Position numbers and translations under genes: made by a program. Shown piece by piece: positions 1 to 8,799 of a stretch of 64,000 nt of DNA. The stretch is from Lentisphaerota bacterium (GTDB lineage Bacteria > Verrucomicrobiota > Lentisphaeria > Victivallales > Victivallaceae). The DNA is taken from contig CP071032.1 in the NCBI GenBank assembly GCA_017134815.1, forward strand, positions 1,054,001 to 1,118,000. Direction: 5' to 3'. The first letter of the stretch is position 1. Each line of letters begins with the position of its first letter. Under the pieces are notes generated by a model. It was not told where the DNA came from and ran no database searches. It saw only the letters and a list, made by a program, of their open reading frames with translations.

Positions 1-735
1 TAGATGCTTATAACGCTCATCCTCAGGATGCACTGCCACCGCGGTATCGCCAAACATGGTCTCCGGGCGGGTCGTGGCTATTTCAAGAAAACCGGAACCG
101 TCTGAAAGTGGATACTTATAATGGTAAAATTTTCCGGCAATATCCTTATAGATAACTTCTTCATCTGAAAGTGCCGTCTGCGCGACCGGACACCAGTTGA
201 TCATGCGCTGTCCACGATAGATGTAGCCTTTTTCATAGAGCTCGACAAAGACCTTTCTAACAGCAAAGCTCAAGCCCTCATCCATGGTGAAACGTTCACG
301 CTCCCAGTCGCAGGCGGTGCCAAGCTTGCGCAGCTGTTTTATTATAGTACCACCATACTGCTTGCGCCAGTCCCAGACTTTTTCTATAAAGTTTTCACGG
401 CCAAGTTCGTCACGTCCAGGTTCTCCGGCTTCACGCAAAGTCTTTTCTACTTTACTTTCGGTAGCTATGCCGGCATGGTCTGTACCCGGAAACCAACTGA
501 CTTCATAACCCTGCATTTTACGCCACCTGATCAGAATATCCTGCAGTGTATTGTTCAAAACGTGCCCGAGGTGCAGAATGCCGGTCACATTCGGAGGGGG
601 AATAACTATGGAATAAGGTTTTTTATCAGGATCAGGGGTACCATGGAAATAACCGCGCTTTTCCCACAGCGGATACCATTTGTTTTCAACAGCCGACGGC
701 TCATAGGCTTTCGGCATCTCTTTAGTTGTACTCAT
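1..735 (-). CDS. valS: Valyl-tRNA synthetase, N-terminal part (runs off the window)
   Basis: Reading leftwards from the ATG at 735, this open frame runs off the window edge after 245 codons. It encodes the start of a class I aminoacyl-tRNA synthetase: the segment [14 protein letters not shown] carries the ATP-binding HIGH motif as HLGH, followed by the [12 protein letters not shown] block typical of valyl-tRNA synthetases. The enzyme charges tRNA-Val in the cytoplasm. The KMSKS half, editing domain and C-terminal coiled coil lie outside the window. It is divergent from the Hsp20 pair across a 396-base gap. Confidence 0.93.
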   Translation of the reverse strand, partial: MSTTKEMPKAYEPSAVENKWYPLWEKRGYFHGTPDPDKKPYSIVIPPPNVTGILHLGHVLNNTLQDILIRWRKMQGYEVSWFPGTDHAGIATESKVEKTLREAGEPGRDELGRENFIEKVWDWRKQYGGTIIKQLRKLGTACDWERERFTMDEGLSFAVRKVFVELYEKGYIYRGQRMINWCPVAQTALSDEEVIYKDIAGKFYHYKYPLSDGSGFLEIATTRPETMFGDTAVAVHPEDERYKHL

Positions 736-1050
736 AGACAAACTCCGAGCATCGCTTTATGTTAAACTTATAATATATTGTAGATTCAGTTCATTCAGTG
801 CTGGCGACATTTGTCGGCCGGACTGCAAAAGACCTTACATATAGCATGAATTAATAAAATTTGAAATGCATAAGCTCATTATTTTAACCTGATTGCCCGG
901 GAATAAACTGCATTCTGTACACAGTTTGTCCCCGAGTGTGTCAATTTTGCCCGGTTTTTGAGACATTTAGTCCCGGACAGCACCACCCATCCTCTTTATA
1001 TCAAGCTGTTTGAGCATAATAATCAAACATTTATATTAAAGATTTAAAAG
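736..1050. other. Intergenic region between valS and hsp20 genes
   Basis: No gene is seen. Between about 927 and 979 there are repeated GTCCC/TGTC-type elements (TGTCCCCG at 927-934, TGTCAA at 939-944 facing GAGACA at 960-965, AGTCCCGGACA at 969-979). They lie 75-125 bases upstream of the sigma-54-like promoter at 1051-1067, the distance expected of sites for an activator of that promoter. That role is inference. Confidence 0.4.
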
Positions 1051-1067
1051 TTGGCATGAGCCCTGCT
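1051..1067 (+). promoter_or_regulatory. Sigma-54 (RpoN)-type promoter of the hsp20 pair
   Basis: The sequence TTGGCATGAGCCCTGCT has GG and GC dinucleotides exactly 12 bases apart, as in the -24/-12 consensus TGGCAC-N5-TTGCW, with mismatches only at the sixth base (T for C) and one T of the -12 box. It lies 65 bases before the ATG at 1132 and points at it. Confidence 0.65.
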
Positions 1068-1131
1068 TTATCAATAAACAGAAAATTTAAAGTATCAGAA
1101 AATACTGAATAACTCAAAATGGAGGTGTATC

Positions 1132-1539
1132 ATGTTATTCGCAAACAACTATTATTTTGATCGGCTTCGCCGGGAAATGGATGAACTTTTCAGCGGTCTT
1201 GCCCATTCAAGTGAGTTTCCGCCGGTAAATCTTTATTCAAAAGAACATGAGCTGGTTTTAACCGCGGAAATACCAGGGCTGGAAGCGGAAGACCTGGATA
1301 TCAGCAGCAAAGACAACATCCTGACAATTCGCGGCGAACGCAAATCCGTAGAACTCAGTGACGATCAGACCTATATAAAAAGAGAAAGAAGCTGTGGTAA
1401 ATTTTCCAGAGCATTTTCTCTGCCCAGAGACATTGATTCAGACAAAATCGAGGCAAAATACAAGAACGGCGTTCTGATCCTCAGACTGCCTATTGCTGAA
1501 GCTGCCAAACCCAGAAAAATTAACGTTTCAGGCGAGTAA
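1132..1539 (+). CDS. Hsp20/alpha-crystallin small heat shock protein (first of two)
   Basis: This 135-residue protein is a small heat shock protein, an ATP-independent holdase that binds unfolding proteins. The alpha-crystallin domain spans about residues 28-130, with the conserved IPGLEAEDLDIS strand, the ILTIRGER segment and the KNGVLILRLP motif. It ends with the basic KPRKINV tail that carries the I-x-V oligomerisation motif. A clear GGAGGTG ribosome binding site precedes the ATG. It is 12 bases from a second hsp20 gene, and both are probably transcribed from the sigma-54-like promoter at 1051. Confidence 0.95.
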   Translation: MLFANNYYFDRLRREMDELFSGLAHSSEFPPVNLYSKEHELVLTAEIPGLEAEDLDISSKDNILTIRGERKSVELSDDQTYIKRERSCGKFSRAFSLPRDIDSDKIEAKYKNGVLILRLPIAEAAKPRKINVSGE

Positions 1540-1551
1540 GGAGGTGCTATT

Positions 1552-1935
1552 ATGAAACACGAAATCAATAAAAAAGAAAATAAAGTGCCGGCACATACTC
1601 ATGAAAAAGCTATCATGCCGCATGTTGATATCATCGAAAACGGCAACAGCATTCTCTTAATGGCAGATATGCCGGGAGTCAACGAAAACAGTGTAGAAGT
1701 AGAACTTGAAAGACAGGAGTTGAAAATATCCGGAAAAGTCACCCCTTATGTTCCCGAAGGCTATACTAAAGTGCTATGTGAGTTCAAGCCGGGCAGCTTT
1801 GAAAGGACTTTTACTCTGAGTGACACCATTGACCGCAGCGGAATTAAAGCGGTTATGAAAAATGGTGTTTTGAGACTGATTCTGCCCAAAAATAAAGAAG
1901 TTCAACCCAGAAAAATCACTGTCCTTTCTGAGTAA
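1552..1935 (+). CDS. Hsp20/alpha-crystallin small heat shock protein (second of two)
   Basis: This 127-residue small heat shock protein is a paralogue of the upstream gene. It has the same blocks: MADMPGVNENSVEVELE, a KISGK strand, MKNGVLRLILPK and a terminal QPRKITVLSE with I-x-V. The start is set by AAGGAGGTG seven bases before the ATG. The two proteins are clearly diverged, so they may form hetero-oligomers or differ in client range. A rho-independent terminator follows at 1963, closing a two-gene operon. Confidence 0.94.
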   Translation: MKHEINKKENKVPAHTHEKAIMPHVDIIENGNSILLMADMPGVNENSVEVELERQELKISGKVTPYVPEGYTKVLCEFKPGSFERTFTLSDTIDRSGIKAVMKNGVLRLILPKNKEVQPRKITVLSE

Positions 1936-1962
1936 GCACCTTTTTCCCTTCTTTTTCATACT

Positions 1963-1995
1963 GGGAGCAGCCAAACGCTGCTCCCTCCTTTTTTA
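1963..1995 (+). terminator. Rho-independent terminator of the hsp20 operon
   Basis: The perfect 8-bp stem GGGAGCAG/CTGCTCCC (1963-1970 and 1978-1985) has a 7-base loop and is followed by TCCTTTTTT. It lies 28 bases after the second hsp20 stop codon. Confidence 0.85.
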
Positions 1996-2023
1996 CTTGC
2001 CTCAAGCCGGCCAGCAGAAACGC

Positions 2024-2920
2024 TTAATGAACCGGATCTCCAGACAGGACATAGACAGCCACAGCGGCTGTAATCATAACTGCTGCTGTCAACCGGCACA
2101 GCCATTGCCGTTTCAATGCCTTAGGCTCAATACTCGCAAATCCGAAATAAGCAACACAACTTCCCAGAATCACCTGCACCAAAGCTCTGCCGGACTGCAG
2201 AATATTTGCAAAAACAGTGCCCAGAATGCCGAAGCAGATAAAAAGTGTCACCATGGCCAGCAGCCACGAAATTGAATAGGGAATGGCCAGGACAGCTTTT
2301 TTATGATCAAACTTTATGAAGAAAAATGCCGGCAATACCACCAGCCCCAGAGCTGAATAACATAATGCAGTAGCCGCAATACCGCTCTGGATAATATCCT
2401 GGTATGGCATGGCCTTGACCAGCAGCATGTCCATGATGTCACTGCCGGCAAGAAACAGGCAGCTTAACATAACTGCAAACAAAGCTTTTAAACTTATTCT
2501 GCCCCCGCTTTGATTCATCACAAATGCTGCGGCAACACACAAAATTACTGCAATCCAATGAGCAAATCCTACTGACGCATTAAAGAAAATCATATTCAGT
2601 AGCACTAGAAAAATTAATTTCTGTCCCAGAAGAGTAGTAAGCCTGGATGGCTCCATCAACTTCACAGTCATAAAATAACACCCCTGCCCCGCCAGAAATG
2701 TCAGTACACACCCAGTCAGGCGTAAACAGACAGCAGAATTAAAATCAAATCCGGGAAGAAAGAAAAGCATCACGGCTAACGAAAATACTCCCATGATAAT
2801 ATGAGAATAGACCAGCAGCTCAAGCACCGGCCCCCCACGCATGGTATACACTCTTGAAAAAAGATATGCCAGCGGCTGAAAAATAATGGTTAGAATACCT
2901 GCTGCAATGCCAGTAATCAC
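2024..2920 (-). CDS. EamA/DMT-superfamily integral membrane transporter
   Basis: This 298-residue protein is almost wholly hydrophobic, with about ten membrane segments in two halves, the length and layout of drug/metabolite transporter (EamA-like) permeases. Examples are the segments at residues 45-60, 80-105, 145-165, 185-205 and 270-290. The substrate cannot be told from sequence. It stands alone, convergent with the hsp20 operon and 204 bases downstream of the SPFH protein gene on the same strand. Confidence applies to the family only. Confidence 0.65.
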   Translation of the reverse strand: MITGIAAGILTIIFQPLAYLFSRVYTMRGGPVLELLVYSHIIMGVFSLAVMLFFLPGFDFNSAVCLRLTGCVLTFLAGQGCYFMTVKLMEPSRLTTLLGQKLIFLVLLNMIFFNASVGFAHWIAVILCVAAAFVMNQSGGRISLKALFAVMLSCLFLAGSDIMDMLLVKAMPYQDIIQSGIAATALCYSALGLVVLPAFFFIKFDHKKAVLAIPYSISWLLAMVTLFICFGILGTVFANILQSGRALVQVILGSCVAYFGFASIEPKALKRQWLCRLTAAVMITAAVAVYVLSGDPVH

Positions 2921-3124
2921 TTTCTCTATTCCCTTTGAAATATCACCTTGAACTGTTAAAAAACAACGGCTGAAAATTACAGTGCCCCAAATGTATATCC
3001 GGGAATAAAAAATACAATGAGCACTTTTGTAAAAATACTACTTTTTGTCAGCTGTAATGATATTTCTAAATAACTCACTTCACGGTTGCAGGGTTGCCGA
3101 ATTTGCAATTTTTAGCGATCCCTC

Positions 3125-4210
3125 TTATGAAAGCGGTGGCAGAACAGAAGCAAAGAAGCCGCTTAAATCCATTCTTGATACAGCTTTTTCCCAGTTACTC
3201 ATGCCTTCGGTCCAGACCAGGGATTCCCTTGCTATTTCGCCGCTTTTAATTTTAACTTCCACTTCAGGCAGCTCAAAGGGACCGGTCTGTTTGCCGTCAA
3301 CCGCGACAAAGTATTTAGTTTTTTTGGGAAGCGGAGGCGGGGCTGACCCCGGACTCGACTGCTGCAGCGTTCCTGAAATTCCATTAGCCATTTGCGCTCC
3401 CATCATCATTCCCATCATATTGCCAGCTCCACCCTCGTTCTGGGCTGCATCACGCAATGCGTTCGCCGCCTGATACTGGGAATAATTATTCAGATTCCCG
3501 ACAGCTCCCATTGCGGAACGCTGATCCATAGCCTTCTGAACTTCATCAGGAACCGAGATATTTTCCAGTATAAATGTCAATAATTCAAGGCCAAGCTCTG
3601 CAAAATCGCTGCTTAGTTTCTCTTTCATAAAGCCGCTGATTTCATCATATTTAGCAGCCAGGTCAAGTGCGGCAATCTTGTGCTCCCCCAGACAATCAGT
3701 AAAAGATGAGACGACCTTTATCCTGATCTGATCTTCAAGCCGGTCACAGCTGAAGTCACCTTGAGTTCCCACAAATCTGGTTATCATCCCTTCGGTAATC
3801 CCCACTTTGTAAGAGTAGTTGCCACGGGCGCGAAGACGCACCATTCCAAAGTCAGTATCACGCAGCATTACTGGATTAGGTGTACCCCATTTGCGATCAA
3901 GCTGTTCTGTCGTTTTTATAAAGTAAACCTCTGCCTTGAATGGTGATTCAAAAGCATAAGGCAGGCTGAGCAAAGTGGTTATGATTGGCATATTCTTTGT
4001 GGACAGCTTGTGGGTTCCAGGGTCAAAAGCATCGGCAATCCGCCCTTCATTGACAAATACCGCCCGCTGACCTGGGCGGACAATCAGTCTGGCACCCATT
4101 TTGATTTCGTTGTCATACCTTTCAAAACGATGCACCAGAATATCAGGTTCCGGGTTTACCCATTCAATAATGTCAATAAACTGGCTTTTGAATTTGTCAA
4201 AAAGGCCCAT
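3125..4210 (-). CDS. SPFH/Band 7 protein with C-terminal GYF_2 domain
   Basis: This 361-residue protein begins without a signal peptide (MGLFDKFKSQFIDIIEW) and has the layout of the virion-core-protein-like/YdjI branch of the SPFH superfamily over about residues 1-230, including the RPGQRAVFVNEGRIADAF segment. A Gly/Met-rich linker (about 258-285) leads to a GYF_2 (DUF4339) domain at about 298-345, seen as GPFELPEVEVKIKSGEI followed by LVWTEGMSNWE. Such proteins assemble at membranes and are often tied to envelope stress. The start has GGAGG seven bases upstream. It is probably monocistronic. Confidence 0.85.
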   Translation of the reverse strand: MGLFDKFKSQFIDIIEWVNPEPDILVHRFERYDNEIKMGARLIVRPGQRAVFVNEGRIADAFDPGTHKLSTKNMPIITTLLSLPYAFESPFKAEVYFIKTTEQLDRKWGTPNPVMLRDTDFGMVRLRARGNYSYKVGITEGMITRFVGTQGDFSCDRLEDQIRIKVVSSFTDCLGEHKIAALDLAAKYDEISGFMKEKLSSDFAELGLELLTFILENISVPDEVQKAMDQRSAMGAVGNLNNYSQYQAANALRDAAQNEGGAGNMMGMMMGAQMANGISGTLQQSSPGSAPPPLPKKTKYFVAVDGKQTGPFELPEVEVKIKSGEIARESLVWTEGMSNWEKAVSRMDLSGFFASVLPPLS

Positions 4211-4320
4211 GTGTTCCTCCAGAAAAAAATAACGTTCAGTTTATTGAAACTAGCCGGTTTCACGCTTTGTTTCAAGGCCTTTAACAATTATCCAGCATAA
4301 AATCCGTAAATTAGTTGAGT

Positions 4321-4347
4321 AAAAAAAAGGCCCGCAAAATGCGGGCC
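4321..4347 (-). terminator. Rho-independent terminator of the acetolactate decarboxylase gene
   Basis: The stem GGCCCGC/GCGGGCC (4329-4335 and 4341-4347) has a 5-base loop. On the minus strand it is followed by eight T residues (the A run at 4321-4328). It lies 56 bases past the stop of the gene ending at 4403. Confidence 0.85.
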
Positions 4348-4402
4348 TTGACAAGGCTGAATTTCAGACACCTCTGCCAACTGGCTTGAGGCGTCATTAA
4401 AT

Positions 4403-5185
4403 TTACTTCTCGACTTTTTCGATTTCGTGACTGCGGTCCTTTGCCATATCAATATTTTTGAGATTTTTACTGTCCACCGGCAAAATCATTTTGAAGACAT
4501 TATAACTATCAGCCTGCATCTGACCGGATTTAAGCTGGAAACTGAGTACGTGTCCACCTTTGGTGCGGTCTTTGGTGATAAAGTGCAGATGATATCCCGG
4601 CACATTCAGGCCTTTGACGAACTCAGGACAGCGGATTCCAAAAATAGTCCCTTCAACATTCTTAAGAGTAAAAACTTTCTGGTTCTTGGCAACTTCAACA
4701 AGTTTCTTATAGGGAGGATGCTGGCGCGGTACGCTGCGAGCCACTACCTGTTTGAATTTGCCGTCAACTCTGACTGCATAGAACAGGTGGGTGTCGGGAT
4801 ACATCGCATCAAACTCTGTTGTGAACTGCTTCATGTCACAAGGCTTGAGCGTTACCGGCTTGCTTGCCTTAAAGTCTACCACGCAGGCAAACGGAGTGGT
4901 CACTCTGGCATTGGGACGATAAACCTTGCCGTCGGCTTTAATCTGATAAACCGTGCCGTCAAGGATCAGCATTTCTCCGTCAAGACTGTCAAATGTACCA
5001 ACACCGCAATTCCCATACTGCAGCAGCTCTCCGCAGGCCATCTGTCCCTGATAAGCCCCTGCCATCAGAGCATTGATAGTTGAAACCTGGGTTATCTGTC
5101 CCGAATTAGAACGGCAACCAGCCAGCAGCGCTACAGTCACAACAACAGCAGCAAATACACTTAAACGATTGAACAGCTTTTTCAT
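4403..5185 (-). CDS. budA: Alpha-acetolactate decarboxylase, predicted lipoprotein
   Basis: This enzyme decarboxylates 2-acetolactate to acetoin. The 260-residue protein carries the family blocks QVSTINALMAGAYQG near the mature N terminus, FDSLDGEMLILDGTVYQI, and the metal site HLH (H199, H201) with a third His eleven residues on (H212), the spacing known for the zinc ligands of the Brevibacillus enzyme. It starts with a type II signal peptide, LLAGC with Cys24 as lipidation site, so it should be membrane-anchored outside the cytoplasm. No acetolactate synthase is nearby. A terminator follows at 4321. Confidence 0.93.
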   Translation of the reverse strand: MKKLFNRLSVFAAVVVTVALLAGCRSNSGQITQVSTINALMAGAYQGQMACGELLQYGNCGVGTFDSLDGEMLILDGTVYQIKADGKVYRPNARVTTPFACVVDFKASKPVTLKPCDMKQFTTEFDAMYPDTHLFYAVRVDGKFKQVVARSVPRQHPPYKKLVEVAKNQKVFTLKNVEGTIFGIRCPEFVKGLNVPGYHLHFITKDRTKGGHVLSFQLKSGQMQADSYNVFKMILPVDSKNLKNIDMAKDRSHEIEKVEK

Positions 5186-5231
5186 AAAACTACTCCTGAT
5201 ATTAGATTAAACGTTTTTCTCCATAACAAAC

Positions 5232-6674
5232 TCAATAACGGGCATTAACATAAACTCCGCCGATTCGGATTCTGGATTTTACCCCGCCAATGCCGCACCG
5301 GCCTTTACGGTAAAGCTGAGCTGCAGGTAAAACCTTCTCACAAACGATCTTATTATTTAACCCCCAAATGAGCTTATTTTCTTTAATAATTATTCTGCAG
5401 TGAAATTTCCTTGTCTTGAGTTCCGGCATTATAAACGGCAGGTCATAACTGCGGTTTCCCACTATCAGCCGGCAAAGGTATGGAGTAATGAGCCCGCCGA
5501 CCCCGGTCCCGGCATATTCATTATTTTTAAAATCAGAGTTCATAAACCAATACAGTTCTCTGCCCCGCTCCAAGTCGGCTTTAAACTCAAATTCATTGAC
5601 AAAGTATTTGTTCCTCAGCAGTGCAATTGCCAGCCTTTTCTCAACAGGAACTACCAAACTTCCCGGGTTTTCCTCGTCCGGAATCAGAGATTTACCGGTT
5701 CCAATCTCCTGCCAGTAACGAAAATCTTTGATAGTATCAAACTTGAAAGCCTTGCTGAAGCTCTTGCGCAACAGCGGCATTTTAAAATTCACATCCCGGT
5801 TTTTTGCCGCAACTGCCGTTATGTCTTTTTTCGGCGATAAGGTGCATTCAGGCTTCCAGCCGGTGAGTCGAGCCAGCATATACCAGAACGCCTGGCCTTT
5901 CATCGCGGCACTCAAGGGACTGGTGTGTGCCGCCCGTGCCGGCAGCGCAAAACTGTTGCGGGGATTATTCTTCAGCCATTCCTCAGCCCAGTTTCGAGGC
6001 TTCTCATCTTTGTAATAGCTGCAATTATCTCTGCAGTTATACTGGTTATAATTTACTTTCCCGTCGGGATCGTAGCTTTCAATATCAGCAAAGTCAAAAA
6101 GTATTTTTCCGTGCTTGCGGCAGTATTCCCTTATCTGCTGATTTCTGGCATGCAGATTGCCTTTGAAACCGGTTCCATTGAGGTGCCCGGTCATATAAAT
6201 AAAAGTTACATTGGGAAAGGCTTTTTCAAGTTCGTTCATCAGTCCAAGGTAAAGGTCAATTTCTTCAGAGCTGGCAGTTTCCACCTGACCGCACCAGGCC
6301 CACATTACCACATTAATAGCCGCCCCATGCCCTTTCAGAAGCTCCCAGGTACGTTCAGCCCACACCCTGCGGTCAGGATTACCAAGGTCGCCGGAAGGAA
6401 CTTTATCCCACAAAAGCAGCGCACCCTTATCTCCACTGGAATTAAAATCATAACGGCTTTTATCTTTTTCTTTAAGAGCATGCATGCCCGCTACCAGCTG
6501 CGACCCGTGCGAGGTATGCCCGTAAGCAACCTTGAACTTTTTTCTGGCTTCCTGCAGAACTGTTCTGGGAATCTCTGAGATACTCAGGCAGTTATGATCA
6601 ATTATGAGTGCCTCTCCTGCGGCCAGCCTGGAAGCGAAAACAAGCAGAATGGAAAATAAAAAAAATCTCATCAT
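5232..6674 (-). CDS. Secreted protein of unknown function, possibly SGNH-like
   Basis: The protein is about 480 residues with a signal peptide (MMRFFLFSILLVFASRLAAG). The frame could start at a TTG at 6692, but AGGGA twelve bases before the ATG at 6674 favours that start. The first 270 residues contain the conserved-looking blocks YGHTSHGSQL, VMWAWCGQ, TFIYMTGHLNGTG and LFDFADIESYDPDG, recalling SGNH-hydrolase-like proteins, but no GDS-type nucleophile motif is clear. The last 200 residues look beta-rich (a possible laminin-G/concanavalin-like fold). The function is unknown. It is on the same strand as the acetolactate decarboxylase, 46 bases away. Confidence 0.75.
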   Translation of the reverse strand: MMRFFLFSILLVFASRLAAGEALIIDHNCLSISEIPRTVLQEARKKFKVAYGHTSHGSQLVAGMHALKEKDKSRYDFNSSGDKGALLLWDKVPSGDLGNPDRRVWAERTWELLKGHGAAINVVMWAWCGQVETASSEEIDLYLGLMNELEKAFPNVTFIYMTGHLNGTGFKGNLHARNQQIREYCRKHGKILFDFADIESYDPDGKVNYNQYNCRDNCSYYKDEKPRNWAEEWLKNNPRNSFALPARAAHTSPLSAAMKGQAFWYMLARLTGWKPECTLSPKKDITAVAAKNRDVNFKMPLLRKSFSKAFKFDTIKDFRYWQEIGTGKSLIPDEENPGSLVVPVEKRLAIALLRNKYFVNEFEFKADLERGRELYWFMNSDFKNNEYAGTGVGGLITPYLCRLIVGNRSYDLPFIMPELKTRKFHCRIIIKENKLIWGLNNKIVCEKVLPAAQLYRKGRCGIGGVKSRIRIGGVYVNARY

Positions 6675-6772
6675 CGACGATTTTCCCTGCAAAAATACAA
6701 CATTGGAACAGAGTCTGTATTGATATAATTACACAATATTTCAGAATTCCAACAAAATAAGCCATGAATTAT

Positions 6773-7540
6773 TCAATATTTTTTTCCGACAATGACACTT
6801 ATCTTTCTAAAGAAGAAAAGGCTGCCATGTTTTATATAGGGCTGCAACCCGGTTTTTCTGCCGCCTTTGAGTTCAGTCAGCATGTCTTTCAGGATTTTAT
6901 TGCGAATACTTATATCGTCGCTGGCACTGCCGCTGTCAAACCATTTCTCAAAGTTAACACTTAGATCCCGGCTTTCATTGCGCACAATAAACAAACCGGC
7001 ATCACAAAACAGCTGCTGCAGTTTTTCCGAAGTCAAGCAACTGACGTGGTTATCAGCGCGCAGCCGCTCATAGGAATTATACTCATCATACAAATCAGGG
7101 TTTTCACAAATAATGTCACAGACGGCTACCCAGCCGTTCTTTCTGCAAACTCTGGTCAGTTCCTTCATTCTACCGCAATAATCACGGCAGTGGTGCATTT
7201 CAAATCTGGAAACAACAAGATCAAAAGCCTCGTTTTCAAAAGGCAGAGCTGAGTCAATGCCGGAACGACATTTAACACAGCCTTTTGAGCAGCAAGCTTT
7301 ACTGCCCGGATAATTCAGAGCGTCTATCTTATTAAAATACCTGGCCAGGCACCTGGTCAATGCCCCGGCCGGCAATGCCACATCTAGAACTTTCATATCC
7401 AGGTGCAACGGCAGGCGGTCGACAATCCAGACAATAATATCATCATGGCACAGACTTAAACCGTGCATTTCAGAATTATTGTCATCACTCCGTGGCTCCA
7501 GGTCTTTGTCTTGCTCTTCACTGTAATCATTATGAGCCAT
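6773..7540 (-). CDS. Degenerate SAM-methyltransferase paralogue
   Basis: This 255-residue protein is a paralogue of the next gene upstream (7686-8477), with shared blocks such as WIVDRLPLH, NESRDLSV and the VIVGKKY end. The SAM-binding motif I, VLDVASGTG in the neighbour, is VLDVALPAG here (residues 51-59). The post-I acidic segment is replaced by a Cys cluster (C83, C84, C88, C91). The fold may persist with SAM binding lost or changed. The frame is intact, so it is not an obvious pseudogene. It could be a metal-binding partner of its neighbour. Confidence 0.75.
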   Translation of the reverse strand: MAHNDYSEEQDKDLEPRSDDNNSEMHGLSLCHDDIIVWIVDRLPLHLDMKVLDVALPAGALTRCLARYFNKIDALNYPGSKACCSKGCVKCRSGIDSALPFENEAFDLVVSRFEMHHCRDYCGRMKELTRVCRKNGWVAVCDIICENPDLYDEYNSYERLRADNHVSCLTSEKLQQLFCDAGLFIVRNESRDLSVNFEKWFDSGSASDDISIRNKILKDMLTELKGGRKTGLQPYIKHGSLFFFRKISVIVGKKY

Positions 7541-7685
7541 AATCAGGTTTCCAGAAAAATCGTAATATCAACTAATAGGCAGTAACAAAATAGACATGCA
7601 GGCGAAATCAATGTTCCTTAACTTTACTAAAGTACTTTAACTCATGTTCAAAAAAACTGGTCCAATTTAATAAAAATAAAGAAAA

Positions 7686-8477
7686 CTAATGCTTTTTACC
7701 GACAATAATTTTTATTAACTGCAAAAAGTGGAGTTTACCGTCTTTCATATAAGGACGCATGCCGGTTTTTTCTCCTCCATTAAGCTCTTCCTGCAAGGCA
7801 TTAATGATGGTATTCTTAGCAGTCATATCATCGGCTTTACTTCCCATGCTGAACCAGGTCTCAAATTCAACACTCAAATCTCTACTTTCATTTCTGACAA
7901 TAAGCAGTCCGCTGTCAATGAATATCTTCTGCATTTTTTCACTGGTAAGAGTATAGGTATGCGAAGGATCCCGCAGCCGTTCAAAAAAGTTATATTTTTC
8001 ATGCAGCTGCGGGTCTTCAGTAACAAAATCGCAGACCGCCACCCAGCTGTTATCTTTACAAACACGCACCATTTCATTCATTTTCTTCGAATGTTCATTG
8101 AAATGATGAAAGGCGTAGCGGCAGGTCACTAAATCAAAAACAGAATCTTTAAACGGCAGGCTTTCTGCGTCTCCCTGAACAAAGTTGATGTTATCAAGCT
8201 GCTCATTTCTGGCTATGGACATGCCTTTTTCAAGCATTTTCTCTGTATAGTCAAGAGAAGTTACTTTTTTTACAAAACGCGCTATGCCCCGAGCCAGTAT
8301 TCCAGTACCGGAGGCAACATCCAGCACAAGCATTTCAGGATGCAGCGGCAGCCGATCTACTATCCACTCCATTATATCCCTCCGGCAAAGATTAACGCCG
8401 GGTTGATCAAAAAAATCCACTTGATGAGAAAATTCTTTAGCAATCAGTTCATTATGTTCATCTTTTTTTTCAGACAT
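7686..8477 (-). CDS. Class I SAM-dependent methyltransferase (UbiE/MenG-like)
   Basis: This 263-residue methyltransferase has an intact motif I (VLDVASGTG, residues 51-59), the acidic post-I segment SLDYTEKML, the GDAESLPFKDSVFDLVTCRYAFHHF block that covers motifs II-III, and RVCKDNSWVAVCDFV. This pattern is common in UbiE/COQ5 and Methyltransf_11 proteins. The substrate is not evident. A GCGGAGG ribosome binding site precedes the ATG. A degenerate copy lies 145 bases downstream. Confidence 0.88.
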   Translation of the reverse strand: MSEKKDEHNELIAKEFSHQVDFFDQPGVNLCRRDIMEWIVDRLPLHPEMLVLDVASGTGILARGIARFVKKVTSLDYTEKMLEKGMSIARNEQLDNINFVQGDAESLPFKDSVFDLVTCRYAFHHFNEHSKKMNEMVRVCKDNSWVAVCDFVTEDPQLHEKYNFFERLRDPSHTYTLTSEKMQKIFIDSGLLIVRNESRDLSVEFETWFSMGSKADDMTAKNTIINALQEELNGGEKTGMRPYMKDGKLHFLQLIKIIVGKKH

Positions 8478-8722
8478 AATTTTGCCTCCGCAACAAAATT
8501 TCCAAAACCCGAAGCCAGTCAGGAGCCAGCCTTCTCTTGAGGATTATTTTAATATCTCATGCAGCTTAAAACAATCTCATAAACAAATAAAACATTTATT
8601 TTACAGAAAACAATTCCCTGATGTAAATATTTACCTGCAGCTAACCCATATTCCTTGAACGGCTTCAGCTTTCCCAAACGCCATGTACAGTAAGCAGCAG
8701 GACCAGCTTTCTGAACATTATT
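8478..8722. other. Gene-free stretch before the methyltransferase gene
   Basis: No gene is supported. On the minus strand this is the leader of the methyltransferase gene. It contains short GGCTGGCTCC/TGACTGGCTTC-like repeats at about 8503-8532, of unknown meaning. Confidence 0.3.
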
Positions 8723-8759
8723 GACCACTTGAATTTTCTGAAGAAAAATTCAAGTGGTC
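8723..8759. repeat. Perfect 15-bp inverted repeat after the ABC operon
   Basis: The arm GACCACTTGAATTTT (8723-8737) pairs exactly with 8745-8759 across a 7-base loop. It lies 41 bases past the stop of the binding-protein gene. It could stop or stabilise the 3' end of that transcript, but no T run follows on either strand, so a simple rho-independent terminator is not supported. Confidence 0.75.
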
Positions 8760-8799
8760 GGGAGGCAGGTTGCTTCGCTGTGTTTTCTAAAGAAAGATG

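Noticed and set aside
4427-5083. A 218-codon plus-strand frame
   Set aside because: It is the reverse-strand shadow of the acetolactate decarboxylase gene, which has the full metal site.
5925-6578. A 217-codon plus-strand frame
   Set aside because: It is antisense to the secreted protein gene at 5232-6674, which has a signal peptide and coherent composition; the plus frame does not.
8503-8532. A B12-box-like AGCCAGTCAGGAGCCAGCC stretch
   Set aside because: No GCCACTG core or other conserved cobalamin block lies at the required distance on the same strand, unlike at 12501-12612.
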